Positions 43,641-56,011 of a DNA stretch of 64,000 nucleotides are shown here, piece after piece. The DNA lies in the NCBI RefSeq assembly GCF_020497125.1, contig NC_059072.1:72485697-72549696 (forward strand), written 5' to 3'. The notes below the pieces were generated by a model that did no database searches, was not told the origin of the DNA, and was given only the letters and a program-made list of their open reading frames with translations. The first letter of the stretch is position 1. Each line of letters opens with the position of its first letter. Both the position numbers and the translations under genes were made by a program. This stretch comes from Mauremys mutica. Taxonomy: Eukaryota > Chordata > Testudines > Geoemydidae.

Positions 43641-44429
43641 ACTTTTTATACTTCTACTCACAAATTCTTATATTATGAAAACATTAAAATTTGGCTCAAC
43701 CTGGTTGCTTCTTGTGGTCCGCTAGGTCCATTTATTGTGCTGTGCTGAAAATAAGAGTCAATGTGTAAACATTTATAATATTCCATTACTGGAGAAGATA
43801 ATCTAGAGGCAAGGGTGAAGGAAATATTCCTGTCCGGGAGCACTTACAACACAGGGAAATGAGCCTGCAATCAGACCCTTATGGACAGACTCATGGACTT
43901 TTTTAGAGCCCTATTGACTTCAGTGGGACTCCACATTGACATAAGGGTCTGTCTGTTTTGATCAGTCAGCGGGGTCAGGGACTAAATTAGATAAAATGCC
44001 GATCAAGAAGGCAGGAAAGCACTGACACAAAAAGCAAAGGGACTCAGTATTTTTAGCACAGGTCTTGTTAGTTTGGGATTTTTAAAAGATCTAATTTTAA
44101 CCATCTGTTATAAAGTGAGCACAATTGAAAGCTTTAGGAATGTGAGAACTGTAGCGGAGGTTAACCGGTGGATGGCTCACCACAGAAGTGAGAGATGATT
44201 GTAGCTGCTCTGTGCTGGAGTACACCAGACCTCTACGGGTGTTAGTAGTGTGTCAAGTGTACTGTGACTCAGAGGCAAACATTGCAGGCATTTTAGTGGC
44301 TAGGTCTTGTAAGCACAAGTGGATCCCAATAACCACTTAGACTCATGCCTAAAATGAAGGGGTATTTTACTAGGCTACCTGGCAAGGAAATGTCGGGAAA
44401 GGTTGCAGATACCATAGGTCCAGTGGCTT
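43641..44429. other. No gene; one palindromic repeat
   Basis: At 43871-43951 'cagacccttatg' faces 'cataagggtctg' around 'gagccctattgacttcagtg'. Otherwise not recognisable; some LTR-like texture near 44150-44420. Confidence 0.45.
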
Positions 44430-44542
44430 TAGGGTGACCAGATGTCCCGATTTTATAGGGACAGTCCCGATTTTTGGGTCTTTTTCTTACATTACCCCCT
44501 ACCCCCTGTCCCGATTTTTCACATTTTTGTCTGGTCACCCTA
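44430..44542. mobile_element. hAT MITE with perfect target duplication
   Basis: A 113-bp element with ends TAGGGTGACCAGA and (reverse complement) TAGGGTGACCAGA, flanked by the 8-bp duplication AGTGGCTT (44422-44429 and 44543-44550). It contains three 'cccgattttt'-like words. A well-known kind of turtle MITE. The intact duplication suggests a young insertion. Confidence 0.95.
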
Positions 44543-45866
44543 AGTGGCTTAGGCAGTTACAACTCAGTGAGACAACACTGTTTTTTATTTGGTCCCCTGA
44601 TGGAGAGAGGGGGCAATCCCATCAAGGGTTAGGGCTCTTTGGTTTGCCCTCCCCAGTGCTGACTTCTGTTCGAACCTACTAAGAGGTTGCAGGTTTCCAG
44701 GCCAGGTTTACTTGGTGATGTGAATCACTGAGGCTCCTCTGCCCTGCCTTCTTCCCCAGTCTCCGCACAGTAGTGTCTGGGGCACATTGTTCCCCAGCTT
44801 CTGCATAGCCTGTTGGTTGCCTGGTTCTGGGGGGTTCTCCTCTGCACGTGACTTCTCTGTTGCTCCTGGCTTCCCAACAGCTGCTGCTTCTCCAGAAATG
44901 CATGGTCATTTCCTGGGTCAGAGTCTTTCCTTCTACCTGGCCATGAGGAAGGGGACGTGCAGTGGGGTGGGGGTTGATGGGAATCGTAGTCTCTAGCTTA
45001 ACAGGTTCATCTCATGAGTTGTAGGTGTGAAGTTGCTTGATGAACTGGAAAAGGAAGTCTGTTCCAGATGTAGGGAGTGAGATGAATAAAGGAGCAGAAT
45101 TGTGAGTGGCAGAGGAGAGATGTAGGGCTTCAAAGGGTAGGAAAATCTGGCTGAATATTGTGCACTAAGAAGAAATGTAATTGGAATAGAGACAATGTAT
45201 ACAGGGATGATCCCTTTCAGAGCCTTGAAAATGAGGATGACGCATCTGCCAGTAGTTATATGTAGAGCTGTAACCTATTCCTTATCATAGATGCAAAACT
45301 GTGGAAATTCATATTTTGCAATCTCCAAACTCAACCTTGTTATCCAGTGACTACCACACTGAATAAATAATGTGAATCATTTAAAAGCCCCATAGGCTGT
45401 TCAAATGACTCAAAGCCACTTGCACTAAGCTCTGCTGCCTGGCTGTTGCTTGCTGTAAACATGGCGCTCTCTAGGAAGGCTGCTCTACGGTTTCATGGAA
45501 TGGCTGCCCTCACTTATATGCTGACACAGTCAGATTACTGCTCACACAGTGGCCTTGCAGGCCCTCGATGAATAAATGTTCTATGCAAGTAGCAGCTCTA
45601 CTTTCTGGGACACTGTGTTCATAAGGCAATCATTTATTCTGCACTTATTGTTGTGTATGACTGTATAATCAGGAAGAGCAAGGGGAACAGGCAGCTGCTT
45701 ACCAAAAAATGCTGTAAATAAGAGAATCTGTGCAAGAGGCAGAAATAAAAACCTGGAGGGAAGAGGCTGCTTTCTACAGACTTCATTGTCATCTTAGAAT
45801 CTCTCCTGAGAGAGGGCCAGCATATAGCTGCAGTGCCCAGGAGTAGGACAGTAGTAACTCTTGGGG
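44543..45866. other. No gene seen
   Basis: Moderately G-rich at the left, then AT-rich. No supported features. Confidence 0.4.
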
Positions 45867-46093
45867 CTTCTCTTCACTGCAGAGTTAACAAAAGCTCTTA
45901 CTCAGCTGTTGCATAGTTTACTGAGGTGCTAAGAACCTTGCGATGTGACCTCAGAAGTCCTAACACCTCACACAATTGAGTTATGGCACCAGTGTGGACA
46001 CAGTTGAGTGGACACCTGTGGATACGGTTTACAGTTTGGCCGCTCACGCCTCAGAGCTGATCACGTGACTTAATGCTGCAGTGAAGACATACT
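45867..46093. mobile_element. MITE (CTTCACTGCAG ends)
   Basis: 'ggcttctcttcactgcagag' at the left and the reverse complement of the right end, 'gtatgtcttcactgcagcat', are inverted repeats, with 'gttaac'/'taatg' internal symmetry. Target duplication not clear. Confidence 0.55.
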
Positions 46094-47559
46094 ATTAGGC
46101 TATTTCTTCACTACAGTTAACTTGCATGATCCTCTCTCAAGTGAGTGCTAACTTGATATGTTGCTTATAATCCCTGGTGGGCCAGACAACTTGAGTTAAA
46201 AGCACCAGCGCCCTCAAGTTAAGGGTTTTTGTGTGTGGATGGGACTTGAATTAGGGACAACGCTCGACTTACAACTCTAGTTACTTCAGCAGTCAGGACC
46301 AGCCCTCAGCCACACTCGGGTTGGTGTTTCCCCATTGCTCCAAGTTGGGGAGCAGCGATCTGCATTAGCCCTTTGCTGGCTCAGTTGCGCTGGTTGATGC
46401 ATGGTGAGTAGAACCAATGCACTGCCCACTCCACAGCCACCTGAGTGAGATGGGAAGCATAGCCCAGTATAGGCTGAGTTTTCATCCCCTAATTGGCTTG
46501 GATGATGCAGGTAGCCTACACAAGCTAGTAATGAAGATCCTTTCTTCTCTTTACTCCCCTCAGAGGGTGTGCTACTGGGCTCACCATTGAGCCCTACACG
46601 GTTGGTTTAAACTCTGGGTTGCAGTGAATATAGCTTGAAACCATAAAAAATGTTATTTCAGTTGTGTAGATAAAATAGCTTCTTTTTATTTGAACTGTCT
46701 GCTACCTTGGAAATGTATAATATGGTCATTCCTTTAATAAAATGTTTTAATATCAAAAGTTTTATAATTTGGGAGAAAGGGAAATTTTGTATATTTACTT
46801 CTAGTCTGACAGAAAATCTCACACCATCTTAGAGATTAAATACTCTTTGGCAGATGCTGGGTCAATACCCTTATTGCCTTGTTACAATATCTAAACCAAT
46901 CGTTGTTGCTGTCCAATCGGATTTCATACAGGATTTGGGTCTCAGTACATATGGTATGGGCACTATGAAGCCTGCACTTGGATCCAGCCAGACTTACAAG
47001 AAGTATATTTCAGATTCTTGAGCATCTGGAGACCGTGGGCAGACTGCTCAAAGAACATGTAAACTACTTAATGCATCCAAACTGGAAATATCCATGCCAA
47101 ATTAGCATGTGGCTTGTGAAATGCAAATTAAAATGAAAGGTTAAAGATGAGCTGGATTAGCAACATTCTGGTGCACGTAGAAAATCCATGTTTGGAAATG
47201 GCATCAGGTCTCCTGCCATCCAACATGAAGCATTACACAACAGGTGATACACTTGAATCTTGAGGGAGTGGGAGCAATTTGCTACACAAGTAGATACACC
47301 TATGCAAAGTGGCGGTAAAAACACTACGAGACCAGCATGGTAGCATTTTACATTAACTGTGCACTCACTCTGCACAGTTGTTTTTTTGTGTTTAATTTCT
47401 AATTGATTTTCAAAAAAGCAGACTCTGAAAAGTACAAAAAGGTAAATGATTTACAGCTCGTATATGTTTCCAAATACCGCATGCTTCACGGGATTGCTAA
47501 TACAATTATGCAGTTTTACAACTTGTCAAAGCTTCTGCAAGCCCAGCCAATAAAAAACC
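46094..47559. other. No gene; possible second MITE end
   Basis: 'ttcttcactacagttaactt' at 46106 is a similar MITE start, but its partner is not clear. The rest shows nothing. Confidence 0.35.
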
Positions 47560-47760
47560 AGTCAGCCCTACATAGACATAATATGTCAGGGTAATAAAAT
47601 AGGGGAAGACATGCACGAATAAGGAGAGGAGGAGGTCGAGGGAATAGAGGTCTACCATTCTTTGAGCCATCTTAACATTTTTATCCAAGTATATCTAGAA
47701 ACTGGGTCCAAATGTCTTCAGTTTCATATAATTGCTATTTAGGACAGTTGTAAAGGTGTA
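47560..47760 (-). mobile_element. LINE 3' UTR fragment related to 31330-31560
   Basis: Shares 'gacataatatgtcagggtaa' and 'ccaaatgtcttcagtttcat' with the L1-like fragment in the same order and orientation. Non-coding and diverged. Confidence 0.45.
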
Positions 47761-50220
47761 GTGATTTAGCATTTGGCCTGTGGTCATAGGGAGAAATTTA
47801 AATATATAAAATGAAAACAAGCATAGGGAAAACACAAGTTAATAGCTCAAATGGTTCTTTAGAAAGCGAGTTCTTTAGAAAGCTTGGTGCCAATGTTACA
47901 AATACACACACATGCGCTCACACAGTGCTAGGTGCTTACAGGGGCTGTGATTCTGTAGAATAAAGTGGGCTAGAGGGAAATGAAAAATAGAAAGTTAAAG
48001 AAAATTTGTCAAACATCAAATAAGTTTGAACTTGAGAAAAAGGTTTGTTGATTTGGGTGTCAATATTACTTCCAGTGCTCACCATCTCGCTACAAAGTAC
48101 ATCTCATTACAAAGGAATAGACTCAGCTAATTGCTTGTGTAAGGAACCAAACTTTGCCCTTCTAGTTTGCGTTTGCCACCCTTTCTTTAGTAGTCAGCAT
48201 CTGATGACTCACTGGAAGGCAAAAGCCCCCCCTGGAAAAACAAAACAAAAAACAATCAGCATACTGTGACCCTGCCCCTTGTGCAATGCTGGGATTTCTT
48301 CCTGAACCTTGAAGGTAATCAGTTTAGGCATAACAATAAGATTTGATTGCTCTTATCTTACATAGCTACATAGTTATTCTGCCTGTTTTCAGATCCATTC
48401 AGTGCTTATTGAGCTCTTGCTGCAGTGTATTGCACACACAGACCATAAGGTGTATCAAATAGTATTTGCTGTACATATCTTGCCCTTTAACCTAATGGGA
48501 AAAATAGGATGCTGGATGTTAGTTTCAGCTCAATTATGTTCTTATTTTCAGGTTTTGTCACGTCACTAGCACTCATATGTTATTTCAATGTACCACGAGC
48601 CTGAGAATCAACTTGTTAGTAAATAATCTGGGTCTGTTTTGTTGGCTGGCATTGGACATGTTACAAGCTGAAGCTGCTGGTTCAGCCGTCAATTCAGTTA
48701 ACGGAGAAGCAACTCCAGACCTACTGTGCTGTGTATTTAATAAAAAAAAAAGCTAAAATCTCCATGAGATCTCTAGGTGAGAACCTATTATATTTAGAAA
48801 TATTCAATTTCTAAAAGATTTCTAGCAGCCAGGATGTATAATGGAAGTTGTCTTTCCTTGGACGTTTACATAATCATTTAATTTGATCCTTCCTGAGATA
48901 TTTCTCATCCAACACTTTAGTTCTTTGATCATAATACAATAGGACAAATGTCAGAAAATATGAGCCTACAAAGTGATGTAAATCTTGTTTCCTATCAGAA
49001 ATGACTAAGAATGTTACCTTCATGATAATTGCATTCACATGCATTTTTTCTGCTCTGTTTTCCCAGTTCCATGGTGAGAGTGAATGTCAATTTTTTTTAA
49101 GTTAAAGGTAAGATCACAACTACTTATCAGGTAATCAGACCCTGGCATCTAAACTGGCAAGGAAATATTTTGGCTTGTACTATTTGTGGAGGAAAATATT
49201 TTTGATAAAGTTGGATTGAATATTTTTTGTAAGCTGAGTGATGTTACATTGTTTTTAACGAACCATAGGTATTGTCTTAAGTGGTACTTGCCATCATTTC
49301 AACTCAATTGCTATGATGTATGACAAGACCTACATTTATGTGTCTCTCACATATCAGTCACTTAATGAACAGCACAGAAACCAATGCTTTTCTTACCCTT
49401 TGATAGCTTGGGTTATTATGAATTACTGTAAATTGGAAAAACAAAAATTTCAGAAGATAGTTGATTTAGATCATTGTATCAATAAAAGCAGCAACAAAGG
49501 GCATCCAGCCATATAGATCTGTATAGTTTCTTGCAAGTTTTATATTCATCAGTTTAAAATAAAGAGAGCTAGGAAACATTCCAGTCCTGTGATAACCTGA
49601 CTTTTATATCCATTTCATCTGAGTTTCATATGAAGATATGGTACAATTCATGATTTAAAGTAAAAGAAAAATTGGAGTAAAATGTGGAGGCCCTTGAAAC
49701 AGTCAAAAAGTGTTTTATATGCTGCCATCTAATATTTCAATGTTTTGTACATAAGGATATTTTTTCTCAACAATGAAATCCTAGCCTGCTTTTAATTAAT
49801 GCCACATTACTCTTCGTAATAACATCAGTTAGATGTCTCTAACATTAAATTAATGGATGCATTCCAATGGCATTCTATTAGGTTTTCCCAGTTAAATTAG
49901 CATGATGGTCTTTTAATGGATATTTTAATAGACATTATTAACCAGAATATTGTAAAATTAAAATCAGACTCAGAGTACTTTGAATTCCTGTTGTAATAGT
50001 CTTTGCAGTCATTGATGTTGAGTCTCTGAGGAATAACTAGATATACATTAATTTAGTTTGTGATATTTGGCAAGAAATAGGACATGAACATGTCCTGTTT
50101 ATGAAGAGAAAAAAAAAACAAATGTTTACCTAATTAAATGGCTGCTGATTTAAAAAAATAATCTGATACTTCAATTCTGTGGCTTAATGATCTTCTTAAA
50201 ATATTGGTGGTAGAGAGAAA
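47761..50220. other. No gene seen
   Basis: AT-rich, unique-looking DNA. An A run lies at about 48742. No coding or repeat signature was supported. Confidence 0.45.
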
Positions 50221-50233
50221 CTAAACAGATTTA

Positions 50234-50429
50234 AAAAAAAAAACAGGAGTACTTGTGGCACCTTAAAGACTAACAAATTTATTTTAGCATGAGCTTTCGT
50301 GAGCTAAAGCTCACTTAGCTTTAGCTCACGAAAGCTCATGCTAAAATAAATTTGTTAGTCTTTAAAGTGCCACAAGTACTCCTGTTTTTTTTTTGCGGAT
50401 ACAGACTAACACGGCTGCTACTCTGAAAC
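50234..50429 (-). mobile_element. SINE-like retro-insertion folded into a hairpin
   Basis: Flanked by a perfect 13-bp duplication CTAAACAGATTTA (50221-50233 and 50430-50442), typical of LINE-driven insertion. On the minus strand it begins GTTTCAGAGTAGCAGCCGTG, a turtle repeat start I recognise. Two 68-bp arms (50244-50311 and 50317-50384, one mismatch) are inverted around a 5-nt loop, and an A run and a T run lie outside them. The element is therefore a chimeric, self-inverted copy. Confidence 0.85.
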
Positions 50430-50442
50430 CTAAACAGATTTA

Positions 50443-51459
50443 GAAACTTTTGGTTATTCCTAAACTTGAGGGGGTGGGCGGTGGGAGGTATCTGTGGCTA
50501 CTGCAGAGAGTTTCTACATCAGTAGATAATCCAAAGCATCATACACATCAGAAGTCAACCCTAAATAAGTTATCTTTTCAATACTAAGGAGCCACTTTCT
50601 CTGGGATGGTATGCTCTTCTCATCATGCAGTGTCATCAGCCATTTCTAATTGTCTCTGACATTAAGTCAAACCCTTCCACCAATTTTTTAAAAAATACAC
50701 GTAACTAAGAAAGTTATATCTTTTCTTCACTAGATTTATTTGCTTATCCTCATCCCCTTCCATTCATCTTTACATTGTAAATCATTCAAGGCAGAGGATT
50801 GTCTGTCTTCTGTGTTTTTACAGCACCCAGCACAATGGGGGGGGCCTCAATCCCAATTGAGGCCTTTGCCTGATACTCCAGCATACTTAATAATCATTAA
50901 GGTATGTTGCATCAGACAAAGAAGTACTCCAAAACTGGGCAGAAGGAATGCTGCTGATCTGTCTGCAGAACAACTCTTTACAGTAGCTTCTTGGAAAACT
51001 GAATTGAGCTGAAGGTGGAGAATACTTATTTAGTAGACTCCATGGATCAGTATTGGAGTATGTGCAGTGAATTCCGTGAACACACTATGATTTAAATGCT
51101 CATAATTGATTTTCTACATGCCAGCCAGATTGCTGAAAATACATATTCCTCCATTGCAGCTGCTGTGCTCATTCTCATAGATTAAGAGCTGCAGGCCATA
51201 TTCTTTCAGCAGCAGTTGAGACACATGTTTTTCGTTCTGCTCTTATGTTGATTCTTTTTCTTCTTTATTCTGTTATATTGGTGCCAAATGGCAGTCATAT
51301 TGTCATATTTAAGAACTTAATGCTCCAGACAACATTTTTGGATGTTGAACCCCAAATTTTCAAAGCCAAGTGGATCAGGATTGTAATGGTTGGTCCTTCT
51401 TGGATGTATTGCCTAGTGGTTAGGGTGTGTGTGTGTCAGTTTCTTTTTAATGTGGAGGG
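50443..51459. other. No gene; one old repeat
   Basis: About 50770-50900 includes 'cagcacccagcacaatgggg', part of an old amniote repeat with a 'tgtttttacagcac' motif. The rest is not recognised; a GT run is at about 51425-51436. Confidence 0.4.
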
Positions 51460-51464
51460 GATAC

Positions 51465-51867
51465 TGGGCCATTCTACTCCACCAGACTCCAGGCCAGGAG
51501 CCTGTGAGGGTTACCAAAGGCCATGCATCCAAGGGTGCCTTAAGGCTGCCCTTCCTAGTCCACTGTCTGGTCCACGCTTTGCAATCTGTAGCAAAAGGTG
51601 CTAACTGCATCGTCTCTCTATCTGGGGCCCAGAAGTAGGCTCCTTTTTTCCCAAAGGGGTTTCTGCAGCCACCCTTCTCAGGAGATCGCAGAGCAAGGTA
51701 GGTCCTTCTCCCTGCCTTGTCAGCCCCCTTTAAGCTGCCTGTCTTCCCTTTTAAGCTCCACCTCCATCTGAAGCATACTCTGCAGGTGTGGCTGAGTGAG
51801 GTCATCTGGGTGCACAGTTGCTGTTTAATCCCTTCAGTCTCAGTGTGGGGTTTATACACCCTGTCAG
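51465..51867 (-). mobile_element. LTR fragment
   Basis: On the minus strand it starts 'tgacagggtgtataaacccc' and continues with LTR-like sequence, like the starts at 52202 and 39989. The 148-codon ORF across it is not a gene. Confidence 0.5.
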
Positions 51868-52201
51868 AAGGCTAACCAGTGGCCTGACATGTTGAATAAT
51901 TTGTTCTCTCTTAGATTTGGACATAACTTTGAAGAACTGTCCTAGTTTTGGGTGCTCTGGAAACACCTGCCAAGATTTGTTCAAACCTGTAACTTCTGGG
52001 AATTTGGGTAAAAGGTTTTCCCTCACTCAAGTGACTTTAATCACTAGGGAGTTTGTTTCAAAATCAAAATATGCTTGTCTCATTGTGTAATGGTTTTAAT
52101 TCAGTCAACACACAAAACTTGCAGATCTGGTATGAATTTACCATTGATATGAATCTAAACCTTAATGAAAAGGAGGAACTAACCAAACCCCTTCTCATTT
52201 C
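51868..52201. other. No gene seen
   Basis: Nothing recognisable. Confidence 0.4.
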
Positions 52202-52883
52202 TGTGACAGGGTATACTAATGCCACCCTAGACAACAGGGGGTTAAGGAGCTGCTCTGGGCTCAGGCAGCTCCGCCCACCACACCTGCAAAGCATGCACAG
52301 GCTGGAACAGGAATTTAAAAGAAGAGCAGAACAGGGCTGCCCAGAGGATTGAGGGGGCCTGGGGCAAAGGAATTTCGGGGGTCCCTTCCATATAAAAAAG
52401 TTGCAATACTATAGAATACTATATTCTTGTGGGGGCCCCTGTGGGGCCCGGGGCCCGGGGCAAATTGCCCCACTTTCCCCGCCCCTCTGGGCAGCCCTGG
52501 AGCAGAACAGCTCACTTGTGGGTAGATCAGGCCAGAGAACAGACATTCAGCTCCTCAGAAAAGCTGACTAAATGCAAGAGTTTCCCAGGTGACCACTTCC
52601 TGCAGGCCCTTTCCTGAGGGAAGGGAGGGCCAGATCCTGATATACTATGAGAGGGTGTCATTTCCCTCTGTTCCTTATTAACGCCGTTTATTTGTGTTAA
52701 TTTCCTTTGCATTTTGTTCCTGGGCTACTCTCAAAGGGGAGACACTTTAAAGTGACCTGTCTGGTGTGCCACATAACAGGAAGAGGCAGGTCACTACAGA
52801 AGTGGAGTGGCTGTTAGCAGGAGAAGAGCTACTATGTCACCCCTGGCCGCAAGGGGCTCCAGCAGTGAATCCACTCCTTTACA
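52202..52883 (+). mobile_element. Solo LTR carrying a nested MITE
   Basis: From TGTGACAGGG to 'ccactcctttaca', an ending like those at 19000 and 58044. A TATA-like 'tttaaaag' lies just before the MITE inserted at 52332-52499. Removing the MITE and one duplication leaves about 506 bp. No matching target duplication was found for the LTR. Confidence 0.5.
52332..52499. mobile_element. hAT MITE nested in the LTR
   Basis: A 168-bp element with perfect 16-bp inverted ends (CAGGGCTGCCCAGAGG) and a perfect 8-bp duplication GAGCAGAA (52324-52331 and 52500-52507). The centre is rich in G runs ('gggggcccctg'). Confidence 0.95.
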
Positions 52884-53554
52884 GCTCACAGAATGTCTTG
52901 CCAAAACTTGTGTGAACTGAAATCTCCATTTCTCACACATCACTCTGTTACCTGCCCACATCTAATTTGCACTTTGTGAACATCATGGTAGGTTCCTGAC
53001 CTTCCAGACTTGTCCTGTTTCCAAGTAAACAAATGGTATTTGTAGTGTGAATCTTGTGTGCTTTAGAAGCTACACACAGTCACTAAACAAGCAGCATGAT
53101 CAAACATATTTGGTGGAAATGGTAGGGGAATCATATATTGTTTGCAGCAAGAAGAGAAGTTTCTGTATTTTAAAAGTCCAGCCTTTTCATATATAAATAT
53201 TAAGAAACGTGGCTAAAATAAGATGTTTGAAAAGTGGACTGGAGGGACATGTTTCTCGTAACATTGAACTTCACTCTGTCTGCATTCTCTTATGTTGTGC
53301 AGAGAAGCAATTGTCAAAAGAACATGCCTAGAGGCTCTTTCAAGAAGAGAAGACGGTTTTATTATAATCCTGGATCTCAAAAGTTCCCACAATGCAGCAG
53401 GATGCAAACAAACATGAAAGCAAACTTTGTTATAAGCTAAGGTGAACTCCTGCAGTGCCAAGTAGGCTAGAATACACTGTAAATTCCTCAGAAATCAGCA
53501 TTAACACCCTTTTGGAAAAAGAAAAGTAGAAATAGGGTTTTATAGCATCTGTGG
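52884..53554. other. No gene seen
   Basis: Unique-looking, no supported features. Confidence 0.4.
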
Positions 53555-53559
53555 GAGAT

Positions 53560-54260
53560 GGTTGTGCCAGTTGTGCCAATTTTTAAATGGGTAAATGGGA
53601 TGACCTGAGTAATTACAGACCTGTCAGCCTGATATTGATCCGGGGCAAGATAACAAAGGGACTGATACAGGACTCGATTAATAAAGAATTAAAGGAGGAT
53701 AATGTTATTAATGTCCATCAATATGGGTTTATGGAAAATAGATTGTATCAAATATCTGTGCTGATGAGATTACAAGTTTGCTTGATAAAGTAATAGTGTG
53801 GATGCCATATACTTAGACATCTATCTGGTGTTTGACTTGGTAACACACAACTAGAACAATATAATGAAGAGGGCAGATCACTGATACAGAATGATGTTGA
53901 TCACTTGATAAGCTGGGCACAAGCAAACAGTATGTGTTTTAATATGGCTAAATGTTCCTAGATGTGTACATTCACAAAGAATGTAGATCATACTAACAGG
54001 ATGCGGGTCTCCATCTTGGGAAGCAGTGACTCTGAAAAAGATTTGGGTGTCGTGGCTCACAATATGATGCTGTGGCCGAAAGAGCTAATGTGATCCTGGG
54101 TGCATAAACACAAAATCTTTAGTGGGAGTAGAGTTGTTATTTACCCCAATATTTGGCACTGGTGTGACTACTGAGTGCTGCTGAGTACTTAGGAGAAGCC
54201 TAGTGGAAGGCAGTGACAAAAATCTTGGAGTCTGGGAAGGACTGAGGGTTTACAAAGGAG
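53560..54260 (+). pseudogene. Old CR1 reverse transcriptase fragment
   Basis: WDDLSNYRPVSL (about 53599) and VHQYGFMENR (about 53712) match CR1 reverse transcriptase blocks, and the DNA continues with recognisable but frameshifted stretches such as 'gaaaaagatttgggtgtc' (the EKDLGV motif region, about 54033) up to the region after the catalytic domain. Internal parts, including the FADD block, appear deleted. Much older than the copy at 7640. Confidence 0.75.
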
Positions 54261-54292
54261 AAAGCTCCTGAAAAGAACAAGAATCTAAAAGA

Positions 54293-55203
54293 TAGAGCCC
54301 TGTGTGTATACAAAATTTAGATCTGTGGATGCGGCTATCCACAGATATAAAGCAGATATCCATGGAGTGGCAGGGCTTTACCAGGAGCCACAGCAGTGAA
54401 ATCAGCAGCATGTTGGGCTGCCGCTTGCAGGAGCCAACACTCAGCCTGGGCTGTACCACCATAGATGACTCTTGCCTGATGACAGTAGGAGGCACAGCCC
54501 CAGAACAGCTGAAGTCATGTCCTTCCCCTTCCCAGTAGCTGTCCCTCTTTCCCCTGCCCCCGGGAAAGAGGCAGTCCCTCTGTGCAGCTCCTAGCTGTTC
54601 CTCTGTCTCTCCCAGCAGAGTTAAAGCAGTAGCACCTCCAAGCAGCTCCCAGCTGTTCTTCCACTCCGTCCTCTGCCTCCACCTGTCCAGTGCAGTTCCC
54701 TGGCTCAGCTCCTCCACAGGGAGGGGGGTCCAGCCGCACCATGGGAACATGCAATCTGGGGGCCATGTGACCCCATAATCCATCCCCCATGTGATGCCTC
54801 TGTGTACCGCCCCAAGCCCTGCCCATTGGGGCAGGCACTAGACACACCAACAGCTGTCCCTGTTTGCACTAGTATGTGCAAGTGACTCACACGTTCCCGG
54901 ACAGGAGACGCAGACTCGCTGCATGGAGGGGACTCCTGTCCAGCAGTGTGTGAGCCACTTGCATACACTAGCATGACCAGGGACAGCTGCTGATGAGCTT
55001 GGTGTCCACCCAGTGGGCAGAGCTGGGCAGTACATCCATGCCAGAAGAGCTGCCCAGGCTGGACACTGGCTTCTGCGAGCGGCAGCCCGACACACCACTG
55101 CTTTCACCACTGCGGTTGCTGTAGAGCCCTGCAGCTCTGTGGATATCCGCTTTATATCCGTCGATATCTGCAGATATAAATTTTGTATCCATGCAGGGAG
55201 CTA
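54293..55203. mobile_element. hAT-type element with long internal hairpin
   Basis: A 911-bp element with about 55 bp of imperfect inverted terminal sequence ('tacaaaatttagatctgtgg' against 'tacaaaatttatatctgcag'). Flanks ctaaaaga and ctaaaagg match at 7 of 8. A second inverted pair of about 60 bp (54845-54907 with 54943-55005) lies inside. ORFs up to 177 codons cross it on both strands but show no transposase motif. Confidence 0.75.
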
Positions 55204-55211
55204 CTAAAAGG

Positions 55212-56006
55212 TAAGAGTGCATCTATGATTATAAGGTATAGAAAAATTGTAGGGAAACAAGAAAAGGTCCTGAAACTGAAAAAACATCTTTAGAATTAGG
55301 AGTGATGTTAACATTAACAGCAGAGATGGTACCTTATGGGAGAGCATAATAAAGTCATTAAGTCATACAGCATTAACTCTGTTTTTTGACTGTGTTCATG
55401 TAGGTCATCTCATTCACGGAAAAGAGTAATAAATCTTCCATGTATTGAGGAGAGGTGTTAAGAAAATATCTTGCAGCTAGTATATCTTTCAGATCTGATC
55501 TTATAAAATAAACAAGTGACAGTATGATTTTCTTTGATATGAGACTTTCTTTAGTGGTTATTAAATCTGCTGTGCAATAGACAAAGTTGTTCTACTCTCA
55601 ATTACTTGTAAACTGTGACACTGAACACTTCTTTCTACTTTGTTATTCTTCTGTCTTTTCAAGAAATCAGTTGGGTATTTACAATAGAAATGAAATAGCA
55701 TCCATGGTATTCTCCTACCTTTATTGTATTTTCAATGCTATAAACAAGAATAGAGGCAACATTTTTATGGTCAATTATTTTTAATGTAAACTATTCAGTC
55801 TAAAAAGAAGCTTATTCTCACTGTTGTGTGTGGATGATCTATTCTACAGTAAAGAAAAACAAGGAAGAAAGTCCCTAGTTCTGTATTAAGTGAGCAGCAG
55901 GGTGAGTGGTTGAGTGGCAAATGTTGTAAACCCATAAGGACATTTTAGTGTGAAGTGTAATAGAATGCTAAAGCGTATTACACTGTTCACCACTAGGCGG
56001 TGCTGG
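55212..56006. other. No gene seen
   Basis: AT-rich, no supported features. Confidence 0.45.
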
Positions 56007-56011
56007 GATCA

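Noticed and set aside
51413..51859. 148-codon minus-strand ORF
   Set aside because: Lies in an LTR fragment; no recognised domain.
54250..54783. 177-codon minus-strand ORF
   Set aside because: Spans the edge of a non-coding hAT-type element; no transposase motifs.
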